A stretch of 64,000 bases of DNA from Helicobacter sp. 13S00477-4 (GTDB lineage Bacteria; Campylobacterota; Campylobacteria; Campylobacterales; Helicobacteraceae), in the NCBI RefSeq assembly GCF_002272785.1, contig NZ_MLAS01000009.1:16554-80553 (forward strand), read 5' to 3'. This document shows positions 46,418 to 55,174 of the stretch, in pieces (the first letter of the stretch is position 1; the number at the start of each line of letters is the position of its first letter). The translations under genes and the position numbers were made by a program. Below the pieces are notes generated by a model that did no database searches, had not been told where the DNA came from, and saw only the letters and a program-made list of their open reading frames with translations.

Positions 46418-47360
46418 GTTGTATTTGTTTGGTATGATAAAAATATTTTTCTAATGTTAAGATAGAGATTATTTTTTCACGTTTTTTGTCAAAAAATTGT
46501 TTGACATAAGTATTGGCATTTTGGATTATTTTTTTAGCTTCATTGGGTGCAGATAAATAATAATAAATTTTTTCTTCCAGATCTGAATAATCATCTTTGA
46601 TTTGTATATAATGATAGTTTGCTTTGAGCTTACCTTCCATAAACCAAGTTTCAAATTTTGGTTTTGGCATTATAGCAATTGAATTTGAACTCATGATCCA
46701 TTTAAGATTAGAAGCAACATCATTCCCCTCTATGGATAGGATAAATTTATATTCAAGATGTTTTTTAATCGAAATTTTTGGTTTTTGATATTTGATAAGA
46801 TTTTCTTCTTCCCAGCCTACATGACCTATATCACAAAGTGGATGGTCAAAATACATACCTAAAAGTTTTTGCCTATGGGCTTGATAACATCCTCCTCGAA
46901 ATATAACTTTATCTTTTTTGTTTTCCCATAAATAAGGGTCTTTAATGAATGTAAAATGCCTCACTTTGTCAATATTTAGAAGAATTGAATTTTGATTTTT
47001 ATCTGCAGCAGCTATAGGGCGAGATTTTGTGATTGATGGTTGTGGTAAGAAATAATTTACATCGCCTTTTTCATAACACCATTTGAGATCATCATGGAAA
47101 TATCTTGTAAATTCATAGGTATCAAAGAAATAAACAGTAAGTTTTTTGGTAAGTTTATGGTCATTGAGTTTTGAATCAGTTTGTAAAGATTGAAAATTAT
47201 TGAGAGGACAATAATAATTTACCCGTTCAATTATATATTTTATATCTTTTCTTCTAAAAGATTTTTGGATGATTTTATTTTTGATTTTTTGAAAATAAAA
47301 TTTGGGCAAGAGGATAGAAATAAATCCTTTGAGGTTATAAAGCAGGCGATTATTTTTCAT
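46365..47360 (-). CDS. Glycosyltransferase family 90 (CAP10-like)
   Basis: 331-residue protein related to LPS-modifying GT90 enzymes. Characteristic pieces are VIFRGGCYQAHRQKLL, HPLCDIGHVGW, KYKF-type YKFILSIEGNDVASNLKW and ANYHYIQIKDDYSDLEEKI. It probably adds a sugar to LPS. It converges on waaL with a 53-base overlap and its start is coupled by 4 bases to the fucosyltransferase stop. Confidence 0.82.
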   Translation of the reverse strand: MKNNRLLYNLKGFISILLPKFYFQKIKNKIIQKSFRRKDIKYIIERVNYYCPLNNFQSLQTDSKLNDHKLTKKLTVYFFDTYEFTRYFHDDLKWCYEKGDVNYFLPQPSITKSRPIAAADKNQNSILLNIDKVRHFTFIKDPYLWENKKDKVIFRGGCYQAHRQKLLGMYFDHPLCDIGHVGWEEENLIKYQKPKISIKKHLEYKFILSIEGNDVASNLKWIMSSNSIAIMPKPKFETWFMEGKLKANYHYIQIKDDYSDLEEKIYYYLSAPNEAKKIIQNANTYVKQFFDKKREKIISILTLEKYFYHTKQIQPIEVFLQNPYLYPIHKA

Positions 47361-48346
47361 TTAGATTTGCTAATGAGATAATTTCTAAAACGATGTCGTA
47401 ACGATTTAATAGGTATGAATGCACTTAAAAAACGTATATAAAAGGATAATTTTTGATAATTTCCATTTTCATCACGATTTGGTAGGGCATCCTTATGGTA
47501 AATACGTGGATTGGTAAAAATATTTTCAAAAAAATCTAAAATTTTTTCATCATTGAGTTCTTGATAAAATTTTTCATTGTTTAGATAAGGTTGAGATATT
47601 TTTTTGAGGTAACTTTCATCATCATTATCCAGTCTGATGATAGTTTCAATCACTTCTTCTAGAGAATGATAGTCATTCACATCAATAAAGGCTTTTTTGT
47701 TAAAATCTTTCCATACAAGAGGATTTCCCCAATAAATAGGGATTGTTTTTGCCAAAAATGCATCCAATATTTTTTCTGTTGTATATCCTGGATGTGAGCT
47801 ATTTTCAAAGGCAATAGAAAATTTATATTGTTTTTGAAATTCGTATTTATTTTTGATGGGTTTTCCAATATTGTTTAAAAAACGTCCTCCAGAATCTACT
47901 TTTTTATAAGTTGATAATTGGTGGAAAAATTGTTCTCTGATTTTATCAGCTTGCAAGTTGTTAGAATAAACAAAATTACAAAATTTTCTATTTAATAATT
48001 CATTGGGTGTAATAATCTCTGAGAATATCATTTTATCTTGATGGATATAGTTATCTAAATAAACATAATATAAAGGGAGCCTTAAGTGTCTGTCTGCATA
48101 TTTCAAAAACTCAAAACTCAAAGCATAATCATAAGCATTAAAATTAGGTACAATATTTTCACCAATAAAAACAATTCTTGGACAATCGTAATTTTTAAAT
48201 TTATTTCCAAAAATTGAGCAGATTATAAAATCAGGCTTTGGATCGATTTGAATTTCAAATCTTTTTGAAAGCACTCGGATAAAAAAATTATTCTTTATAT
48301 CAAAATTTTCCCACATATCAACGAAGTTGATTTTGATTTTTTTCAT
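47357..48346 (-). CDS. Alpha-1,3-fucosyltransferase (GT10)
   Basis: 329-residue fucosyltransferase, intact, with FIGENIVPNFN, the motif QYKFSIAFENSSHPGY, TEKILDAF and TIPIYWGNP. H. pylori FutA/FutB of this family make Lewis antigens. Unlike H. pylori genes it has no poly-C tract and no C-terminal heptad repeats. It is a full-length paralogue of the broken copy at 14785. No other sugar genes of a Lewis structure are proven nearby. Confidence 0.9.
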   Translation of the reverse strand: MKKIKINFVDMWENFDIKNNFFIRVLSKRFEIQIDPKPDFIICSIFGNKFKNYDCPRIVFIGENIVPNFNAYDYALSFEFLKYADRHLRLPLYYVYLDNYIHQDKMIFSEIITPNELLNRKFCNFVYSNNLQADKIREQFFHQLSTYKKVDSGGRFLNNIGKPIKNKYEFQKQYKFSIAFENSSHPGYTTEKILDAFLAKTIPIYWGNPLVWKDFNKKAFIDVNDYHSLEEVIETIIRLDNDDESYLKKISQPYLNNEKFYQELNDEKILDFFENIFTNPRIYHKDALPNRDENGNYQKLSFYIRFLSAFIPIKSLRHRFRNYLISKSK

Positions 48347-48474
48347 TATTGTCCTAAGATTTTATTTGTTTATGATCTTTGTTAGAATTTGGATTTTATC
48401 TTAAATTGACTTTATTTTGCCGTATAAAGATTTGTTATAATTGATTTTTGATAAAAATAAAGGTTTGGACGGAT

Positions 48475-49212
48475 ATGAAGATTTTCATTATTCATTTGAA
48501 TTGGGCTAAAGATAGAAAAGACTCTATGCTTGAACAAATAGATAAACTTAGAAAAAATGGTTTTGAAGAAGAAATTATTTTTTTTGATGCTATTGATGCA
48601 AAAAAAGGAGAACAACATCGTTTTGATAAATATTATAGTAGTTTTTTATCTAAAATATATCGTGCTAGGGATGCAACAGATGGCGAAATAGCTTGCTATG
48701 CTTCTCATTTTTCTTTGTGGTGTGAGTGTGTTAAACTTGATGAACCTATAGTTATTTTGGAAGATGATGTTGAATTACTTGATTGTTTTCTTGAAGGGTT
48801 TTGTAGGATCAAAGAATCTTCATATGAATATGTAAGGTTAATGGCATTAGATGAACCAAAAAAACCATTTACGATGATAGAAAAAAATTTTGCTACAACA
48901 TATGATGATATTGCAGGAGCACAAGGTTATTATTTGACACCTAATGCTGCAAAAAAATTCATTGATGGTAGTAAGTATTGGATTCTTGCGGTTGATAATT
49001 TTATGGATAAAATTTATATGCATGGGGTGAAAACTGTTTTGCATATCCCTTATTTAATAGCAGAAAATCCACAGGTTTCTGTAGTGACGACTATTCCAAA
49101 TCGTTATGATAAAAAAATAAAGAAATCCTTATTTTGGAAGGCAATTCGTGAGATTGTTCGACCTTATTTAGTATGCAAACATATTTTGTATCTTTATAGA
49201 TTTAAAGATTAG
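48475..49212 (+). CDS. Glycosyltransferase family 25 (LPS galactosyltransferase-like)
   Basis: 245-residue GT25 of the LgtB/HP0826 type. It starts MKIFIIHL with GGA upstream. Motifs: GEIACYASHFSLW, the metal-binding EDDV in VILEDDVELLD, and AQGYYLTPNAAKKFI. HP0826 is a beta-1,4-galactosyltransferase for Lewis LPS. It converges with the GT9 gene by 11 bases. Confidence 0.88.
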   Translation: MKIFIIHLNWAKDRKDSMLEQIDKLRKNGFEEEIIFFDAIDAKKGEQHRFDKYYSSFLSKIYRARDATDGEIACYASHFSLWCECVKLDEPIVILEDDVELLDCFLEGFCRIKESSYEYVRLMALDEPKKPFTMIEKNFATTYDDIAGAQGYYLTPNAAKKFIDGSKYWILAVDNFMDKIYMHGVKTVLHIPYLIAENPQVSVVTTIPNRYDKKIKKSLFWKAIREIVRPYLVCKHILYLYRFKD

Positions 49213-50260
49213 TATTTTTGATAATCTCAAAAATATCTTCTACTAAAATACGATCCATACATAGATAATAAGGGCATTTTTTATTACAAGAGATGCATTC
49301 AGGTATTCTTTCTCCTGATGATGTTGTAGGTGTAATGATAGTGTGTTTTTTCATATTGGCACAAAAAGGACCCCATCTATTTGGCTTGCAAGAACGCATT
49401 AGCGTGTGGAATCCAATTGTAGGAACATCAAGGGCAATCGCACAATGTAAAGGACCTGTTCCATTACTTAAAAATAATTTTGCTTCTGCTATGATGCTTA
49501 GGAGTTCTCTTAAGGATTTTTGATTTTCTAATAGATTATTTTGATCTAATAGAGGGTGATTTTTCATGAGTCTTTTATAAGTATTTAATTCTGTTTGAGA
49601 GCCTGTAATGAGGACTTTTGCTATATTGTTTTGGACTATTTTTTCTGCCAATGAAAAATAATTTTGTATTTTCCAATCTTTTGAAGATCCTCCGCTGCCT
49701 GGATGGAGGATGATTATTTTTTTAGCGTCGTTTCCAAATTTGTTATGAAGATAGTTTTTAGCTTGAGAGATTTCTTCATTTGAGAGGTAAATTTTTGGAA
49801 AATATTTTTTTTCACAACCCAGTGGTTTTAGGAGATCAAGATTATATTGGGCTTCATTTTTTTCCCCAAGAGAACGTTTTTGACGAATTTTATGTGTAAA
49901 AAGTAAGCTCCTGATTTTTGAAAATGGACCAATCCTAATAGGGATTCTAGCAAAAAATGGCACATAACAAGCAATTTTTGAGGGGAAAAGAGAAATACTT
50001 ATATCAAAATTCTTATTTTTGATGGTACGAATGAGTTCTTTTTGACTGCAGTTGTCTGTTAGGATAGTTTCATCTAAAAATGGATTGTTTTCTATTAAGG
50101 GGGCAGTATAGCTTTGCATAGCGAAACAAATATGACTTTTAGGATAAAGAGTTTTAAGGGCTTCTATACATTCCAAAGATAGGACAACATCCCCTAATTT
50201 GTCTGTCCTGAATAAAAGTATTTTAATAGAATCAGATTTTTTAAAGTTTATTTTTTTCAT
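49202..50260 (-). CDS. Glycosyltransferase family 9 (heptosyltransferase-like)
   Basis: 352-residue GT9 of the WaaC/WaaF type. N-terminal ILLFRTDKLGDVVLSL, nucleotide-sugar region ILHPGSGGSSKDW, and LSNGTGPLHCAIALDVPTIGF. Heptosyltransferases build the LPS inner core from ADP-heptose. A cysteine-rich C-terminus (ECISCNKKCPYYLCMDRI) is common in this branch. Which heptose position it adds is not known. Confidence 0.85.
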   Translation of the reverse strand: MKKINFKKSDSIKILLFRTDKLGDVVLSLECIEALKTLYPKSHICFAMQSYTAPLIENNPFLDETILTDNCSQKELIRTIKNKNFDISISLFPSKIACYVPFFARIPIRIGPFSKIRSLLFTHKIRQKRSLGEKNEAQYNLDLLKPLGCEKKYFPKIYLSNEEISQAKNYLHNKFGNDAKKIIILHPGSGGSSKDWKIQNYFSLAEKIVQNNIAKVLITGSQTELNTYKRLMKNHPLLDQNNLLENQKSLRELLSIIAEAKLFLSNGTGPLHCAIALDVPTIGFHTLMRSCKPNRWGPFCANMKKHTIITPTTSSGERIPECISCNKKCPYYLCMDRILVEDIFEIIKNTNL

Positions 50261-50369
50261 TTTTTATCTTGCATGATGTTTGATTTAGAAATTATATACA
50301 ATAAATCATAGGATTTTAATGTTTTCTGATATGTAAAAAGATGATTTTTTGTAATAGGAGGATAAAAAA

Positions 50370-50454
50370 TGGTGCGGAAGAGAGGACTTGAACCTCCACG
50401 CCTTGCGGCGCCAGATCCTAAGTCTGGTGCGTCTGCCAGTTTCGCCACTTCCGC
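50370..50454 (-). tRNA. tRNA-Leu (UAG anticodon)
   Basis: 85-base class II tRNA with encoded CCA. Acceptor GCGGAAG pairs with CTTCCGC. The anticodon stem CAGA/TCTG encloses loop CTTAGGA, giving TAG. The T arm reads GGAGG-TTCAAGT-CCTCT. It lies downstream of nothing on its own strand and 171 bases from nrdB. Confidence 0.95.
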
Positions 50455-50625
50455 AATGATGATTTTATGACTTCAATCTGTATTTTAAGGCAGGTGCGTA
50501 TTTTACTTGCTAAAGCTTTAAATAAAACTGAAAAAACCTAAAAATTAATACTAATCTGTTGATTATTACGAAACTTAAAGAAAATTTTAGGTATTGTTTT
50601 GAGTCAGAAAAATTAGAAGGATTTA

Positions 50626-51666
50626 ATGATGCAAGACCCGATTGTCGAACGTAAAAAAATATACAATCCAAATTCTAAAGAAGGTGTTAATGAGCGTAGG
50701 ATATTTGGTGGAAATCCTACGAGTATGTTTGATCTTAATAAAATAAAATATCAATGGGCTTATAATCTTTGGAAATTGATGTTGGCAAATACCTGGTTTC
50801 CAGAAGAAGTCAATATGAATCCAGATAAACGTGATTATAATGGGGGACTTACACCTCAAGAAAAATTGGGTTATGATAGGGCTTTGGCACAATTAATTTT
50901 TATGGATAGCTTACAGACAAATAATCTTATTGATAATGTTAATCCTTATATTACTAGTCCTGAAATCAATCTTATCCTTGTCAGACAAGCCTATGAAGAA
51001 GCCTTGCATTCTCAAAGTTATGCTGTAATGGTAGAATCTATTTCTGCTAATACTGATGAAATCTATGATATGTGGCGTGTGGATATGCAACTGCGTAGCA
51101 AGAATGATCATATCGCAAATGTTTATTTAGAGTTGGCTAAAAATCCTACTGAGAGAAATTTACTTAAAGCAATGTATGCTAATCAGATTTTAGAAGGGAT
51201 TTATTTTTATAGTGGTTTTAGTTATTTTTATACACTTGCTCGTAGTGGAAAAATGCTTGGTTCAGCACAGATGATTCGTTTTATTCAGCGTGATGAAGTC
51301 ACTCATTTAGTATTGTTTCAAAATATGATCAATTCTCTAAAAAATGAACGTGGATATTTATTTACTAATGATTTAGAAGAAGAAGTGATTGAAATGTTTA
51401 GGAAGGCTGTTGAGATTGAGTCTGCTTGGGGGGATTATATTACACAAGGACAGATTTTAGGGTTGACTTCAGAGATCATCCATCAATATATTCAATATCT
51501 TGCTGATGAACGACTTGGCAGAGTGGGTATTCCTAAGCTTTATAATGTCTCTCACCCTATAAAATGGGTAGATCAATTTGCTAGCTTTAATGAGCAAAAA
51601 ACAAATTTTTTTGAAGCAAAAGTGACTAATTATGCAAAAGGAAGTGTAAATTTCGATGATTTTTAA
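50626..51666 (+). CDS. nrdB: Ribonucleotide reductase, beta subunit (class I)
   Basis: 346-residue R2 subunit which holds the diiron-tyrosyl cofactor. Metal ligands are visible in [26 protein letters not shown] and [11 protein letters not shown]. pylori NrdB (HP0364) is of similar length and is also beside pcm. AGAAGG lies before the paired ATG codons. Confidence 0.96.
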   Translation: MMQDPIVERKKIYNPNSKEGVNERRIFGGNPTSMFDLNKIKYQWAYNLWKLMLANTWFPEEVNMNPDKRDYNGGLTPQEKLGYDRALAQLIFMDSLQTNNLIDNVNPYITSPEINLILVRQAYEEALHSQSYAVMVESISANTDEIYDMWRVDMQLRSKNDHIANVYLELAKNPTERNLLKAMYANQILEGIYFYSGFSYFYTLARSGKMLGSAQMIRFIQRDEVTHLVLFQNMINSLKNERGYLFTNDLEEEVIEMFRKAVEIESAWGDYITQGQILGLTSEIIHQYIQYLADERLGRVGIPKLYNVSHPIKWVDQFASFNEQKTNFFEAKVTNYAKGSVNFDDF

Positions 51667-51751
51667 TACCTTATCTTTAGATCAGATGATTGAAAAAAAA
51701 GCGAATTCTTTTTATAATAATCTCAAAAATTCTCTAAACAAATCAGATTAA
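51656..51751 (+). CDS. Very small ORF after nrdB, tentative
   Basis: 31 codons beginning [15 protein letters not shown], overlapping the last codons of nrdB in another frame and ending before pcm. H. pylori also has a small gene (HP0365) next to nrdB, but I cannot confirm homology. It may be chance. Confidence 0.3.
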   Translation: MIFNTLSLDQMIEKKANSFYNNLKNSLNKSD

Positions 51752-51834
51752 GATGTGTATAAGTTTTTATTAATCTAATTGCAATGAAGTGAGGAAAATG
51801 AAAATAGCAGTTCAAATTAGTTTGGAATCAAGCA

Positions 51835-52467
51835 ATGTTTAAGCTTGAGGGGCATTTGATGTGTGATGAAATTGCTAAACAGATTTGTCTTCAAGAAGAT
51901 GTTAGGGAGGCAATTTGTAGTATTGATCGTAAAATGTTTGTGCCTTCTTCTTTGAAACATTTGGCTTATAATTTGGATGCATTACCAATGGGTGCCGATC
52001 AATGGATAAGCTCTCCTTTGACGGTGGCAAAGATGACTCAATATTTGGTTCCAAAAGGCGGAGATAGTGTCTTGGAAATAGGCTGTGGAAGTGGTTATCA
52101 GGCAATGGTGCTTGCAAAATTATTTCGCAGAGTATTTTCAATAGAAAGGATTGAAAAACTTCTTTTAGAGGCTAAAGAAAGGATTAGAAAATCTGGTATT
52201 AGTAATATAAATACTAAGCTTGATGATGGGCAAAAAGGTTGGGAAGCATTTGCTCCTTATGATCGGATTTTATTTTCTGCTTGTATAAAGGATATTCCTG
52301 AAGTATTGATTGGTCAGCTTGAAGAGGGTGGAATAATTGTAGCACCAATCTTGGAGGGGAATACACAAGTAATCAAACGTTATAGGAAAAAAGATAATAG
52401 GCTTGGTATACCTGAAGTGCTTGAAAAATGTCTATTTGTGCCAGTTGTTGATGGTGTGATGCGCTAA
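51835..52467 (+). CDS. pcm: Protein-L-isoaspartate O-methyltransferase
   Basis: 210-residue PCMT repairing isoaspartyl residues with SAM. Motif I is [15 protein letters not shown]; others are [13 protein letters not shown] and [14 protein letters not shown]. The ATG at 51835 gives the family N-terminus ([13 protein letters not shown]). A 14-codon ORF (51798-51842) with a strong GAGGAAA site overlaps this start and may drive coupled translation. The stop overlaps the next gene by one base. Confidence 0.92.
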   Translation: MFKLEGHLMCDEIAKQICLQEDVREAICSIDRKMFVPSSLKHLAYNLDALPMGADQWISSPLTVAKMTQYLVPKGGDSVLEIGCGSGYQAMVLAKLFRRVFSIERIEKLLLEAKERIRKSGISNINTKLDDGQKGWEAFAPYDRILFSACIKDIPEVLIGQLEEGGIIVAPILEGNTQVIKRYRKKDNRLGIPEVLEKCLFVPVVDGVMR

Positions 52468-53159
52468 TGGATTTATCTTCCTTTGGTTTTGATAAGAATA
52501 TTTTTTTATTTTTTTTGATTTCTCCTAACGGTTTTGATACATCAGTTTTTGGGCTGATTGTATTAGGTTGGGCAATTTTTTGGTTGGTTTGGTATGACAA
52601 TTTCAGGCATTGTCGAGGGGTTTTTGATTCTAATGTTTTAAATATTTGTATCCTTATATTATTAGTATTTTTAGGCTTTGGGATTGGATTTTTGTATCAA
52701 GGGATTTTTGAGTTTTGGCTAATGGCTGTTTTTTCTTTGATGATATTTTTAGCATTGATTGATATTAAGAAATTTGCTGTGCCTGATTGGCTAAATTTTG
52801 CATTGCTTTTTTTAGTAATTTTGGGTGTGATGATTTTTGATAATTCTTTTTATTTATCTTTTGAAAAATTGCTTGAGGGTTTTGGTCTTGCTGGATTGTT
52901 TGCAATATTTAGAATTTTTGGAGATATGATTTATAAAAAAGAGATTTTAGGGGAAGGTGATATTGTTTTTATTGCCTCAAGTGGACTTTTATTTGGCACT
53001 GAGAATAGCTTGAAAGGTATTTTTTGGGGCTGTGTACTTGGTATTTTTTACATACTTTTTTCAAGATTATTTGGTAAAAGCGTTTTTAAGATTCCTTTGA
53101 TTGCTTTTATTCTTTTTGGGATTATTTTTTGTTTTATTATAAGGGTTTATAGTGATTAA
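52467..53159 (+). CDS. Prepilin peptidase-like A24 family membrane protein
   Basis: 230-residue protein with six or more helices and both aspartates of the A24 family: IDIKKFAVPDWLN and GEGDIVF. It lacks the N-terminal cysteine-rich methylase domain of bifunctional PilD, so would be a peptidase-only form like TadV/CpaA. Type IV pilins are not seen in this window. It is coupled to pcm (1 base) and to the permease gene (8 bases). Confidence 0.8.
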   Translation: MDLSSFGFDKNIFLFFLISPNGFDTSVFGLIVLGWAIFWLVWYDNFRHCRGVFDSNVLNICILILLVFLGFGIGFLYQGIFEFWLMAVFSLMIFLALIDIKKFAVPDWLNFALLFLVILGVMIFDNSFYLSFEKLLEGFGLAGLFAIFRIFGDMIYKKEILGEGDIVFIASSGLLFGTENSLKGIFWGCVLGIFYILFSRLFGKSVFKIPLIAFILFGIIFCFIIRVYSD

Positions 53160-54168
53160 GCAATACATTTTTTTATCTATTTCACAGATATTTTTTCCAT
53201 TTTTTCTTGTTTTATTTTTTATTGCTTCTATTGTTTTACTCATTGGGATTGCTGGTGTTACTTTAATTGTAAAAATGGATGTTTTGGATTTAGCCCAATT
53301 ATTTTTATATTCTTTGCCTGGTACGGTTTTTTTTATCATCCCTGCTACTTTTTTTGCTGCTTGTGTTTTGGGACTTTCTAGACTCTCTTATGATTATGAA
53401 TTATTGGTTTTTTTCTCTTTGGGTGTTTCACCTCAAAAGATTTTAAAGATTTTTATCCCTGTGAGTGTTTTGGTTAGCATAGTGCTTTTGTTATTTTCTT
53501 TGGTGATGATCCCTTTGTCTAAAAGTGCTTATTCTGATTTTATTGCTGAGAAGAAAAATAAAGTTAATATTAATATTCGTCCTGGTGAATTTGGTCAAAA
53601 ATTGGGGGATTGGCTTGTTTATGTTAATAAAGCTAACGGGAATCATTATGAAAATCTTGTACTTTTTTCAAGTGATGGGCTTTCTACAGAAAGTTTTATT
53701 GTTGCAAATAGTGGAAATGTTAATAATTTAAAGGGTTTTTTTGAACTTGATTTATATGATGGAGATGCTTACTTTGCAAAAAATAAAGAAATAAAAAAAA
53801 TAGATTTCAGAGTAATGAGCTTGAGGAATGAAACAAGTGTTTTAAAATTGAGTTCTTATGATTTGATTGATTATTGGCATAGTGCTTTTGAAGGTAGTTC
53901 TTCACAGGCTAGAAGATTATCCCAAGCAATTATGACCTCTCTTTTTCCTATTGTGAGCATATTTTTAATCCCTTTGTTTGGAGTGGCAAATCCAAGATTT
54001 CATAAAAATTTGTCATATGTCTATATTTTATTGGGTATTGGGATTTATTTTTTGATTATGCATATCACGAGTCAAAATGTTCCTTTTTGGGGAATGGCTT
54101 TATTACCTTCATCTTGGATAGTCGGATCTTATTATCTTTATCGTCGCTTTATTTTGAAGTTTTATTGA
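53152..54168 (+). CDS. LptF/LptG family permease
   Basis: 338-residue protein of the YjgP/YjgQ family, the membrane part of the LPS export ABC transporter. Helices at both ends surround a periplasmic beta-jellyroll part (NIRPGEFGQKLGDWLVYVNK). GTG start. LptF and LptG cannot be told apart here. Other Lpt export genes are not adjacent, though lptD is 3 kb downstream. Confidence 0.85.
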   Translation: MIKQYIFLSISQIFFPFFLVLFFIASIVLLIGIAGVTLIVKMDVLDLAQLFLYSLPGTVFFIIPATFFAACVLGLSRLSYDYELLVFFSLGVSPQKILKIFIPVSVLVSIVLLLFSLVMIPLSKSAYSDFIAEKKNKVNINIRPGEFGQKLGDWLVYVNKANGNHYENLVLFSSDGLSTESFIVANSGNVNNLKGFFELDLYDGDAYFAKNKEIKKIDFRVMSLRNETSVLKLSSYDLIDYWHSAFEGSSSQARRLSQAIMTSLFPIVSIFLIPLFGVANPRFHKNLSYVYILLGIGIYFLIMHITSQNVPFWGMALLPSSWIVGSYYLYRRFILKFY

Positions 54169-54908
54169 TGAAAAGACTTGTTGGTAAAATTGCTTATGAT
54201 GGTTCTGGATTCAGTGGATTTGCAAGGCAGAAGACTGTAGGGATATTGAGTGTAGTTGAAAAGATAGAATCTGCACTTCGGAGCATGGGTATTGAAGATG
54301 AGGTTCTAGCTGCAAGCAGAACTGATAAAGGTGTGCACGCTACAGGACAAATTATTTCTTTTTGTGTTTGCCATCAGATGGATATAGATAAAATAAAATC
54401 TTTACTTAATCAGAAATTATATCCTCATATTTTTGTGAAAAATCTTCAAGAAACAGATATGTTATTTCATCCTAGATTTAATGCTAAAAGAAGAGGTTAT
54501 CGTTATATTTTTTGTAAAGATTATTTAAATCCTTTTATTGCTAAATATATTTCCAAACAAGATTTTAGAGACAAAAAACTCATAACGCAAGCTTTGAATT
54601 TATTTTTAGGCAGACATAATTTTGGTTATTTTAAGAAAAAAGGTAGTCATACCAAGGATGATTTTCGTGAAATTTTTTTGGTTAGATTTTATGAGTATAG
54701 GATTTTTTCTCAAGAATGTTATGTGATTTATTTGGAAGCTGATGGTTTTTTGCGTACGCAGGTTCGTTTGATGTTAGGGAGTGTTTTGGCTTATTCAAAA
54801 GGTGAAATTGGGCTTGATGATATTTTTTTGCAACTTGAGTGTAAAAAACGAATTTTTACCTATCCTGTTTCTGGTAATGGTTTATATTTGGCAAGAGTGA
54901 TTTATTGA
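54168..54908 (+). CDS. truA: tRNA pseudouridine synthase A
   Basis: 246-residue TruA modifying U38-40 in the anticodon stem. The catalytic Asp is in ASRTDKGVHA; the N-terminus is KRLVGKIAYDGSGFSGF. The start ATG overlaps the stop of the permease gene (TGATG). A longer frame starting 81 bases upstream is rejected. Confidence 0.95.
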   Translation: MKRLVGKIAYDGSGFSGFARQKTVGILSVVEKIESALRSMGIEDEVLAASRTDKGVHATGQIISFCVCHQMDIDKIKSLLNQKLYPHIFVKNLQETDMLFHPRFNAKRRGYRYIFCKDYLNPFIAKYISKQDFRDKKLITQALNLFLGRHNFGYFKKKGSHTKDDFREIFLVRFYEYRIFSQECYVIYLEADGFLRTQVRLMLGSVLAYSKGEIGLDDIFLQLECKKRIFTYPVSGNGLYLARVIY

Positions 54909-54941
54909 TTTGACTATATGTTATTTTAAAGCTCTATTGAT

Positions 54942-54947
54942 TATAAT
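54942..54947 (+). promoter_or_regulatory. -10 box of the 6S RNA candidate
   Basis: TATAAT in GATTATAATGATAATG; the next bases, about 54953, are the probable transcription start of the RNA. Confidence 0.6.
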
Positions 54948-54953
54948 GATAAT

Positions 54954-55147
54954 GCCTGAATGATTCGTATTTCTAAAAATTGACGAGTCTGTTAAATAAG
55001 TAATTTTGAATCAATCGTAGTGATCTTTGTGTGTTCGGTATTTCTGTTTGAAGCTTTTAGTTTAGGATCTGCCGCCTAATGAGATTCTCTTGATTCTCTT
55101 TGTAGCTTTTTTAGGCTACGTGCAAAAAGTAACGGTCATTTGGGTAG
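54954..55147 (+). ncRNA. ssrS: Candidate 6S RNA
   Basis: A structured non-coding stretch of about 195 bases just upstream of purD, the position I recall for 6S RNA in H. pylori. The ends pair: CCTGAATGA at 54955-54963 with TCATTTGGG at 55136-55144 (nine pairs including G-U). Next to it CGT can pair with ACG. The 3' side has a small hairpin GTAGC...GCTAC. The whole could form the long irregular hairpin with central bubble typical of 6S RNA, which binds housekeeping RNA polymerase. No ORF explains it. The fold was drawn by eye. Confidence 0.65.
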
Positions 55148-55174
55148 TAATGTAGCTAAAACTAGGGTTTATAA

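Noticed and set aside
50257..50448. Small protein MAKLADAPDLGSG on the minus strand
   Set aside because: It is a well-known kind of false ORF made by translating a tRNA-Leu gene.
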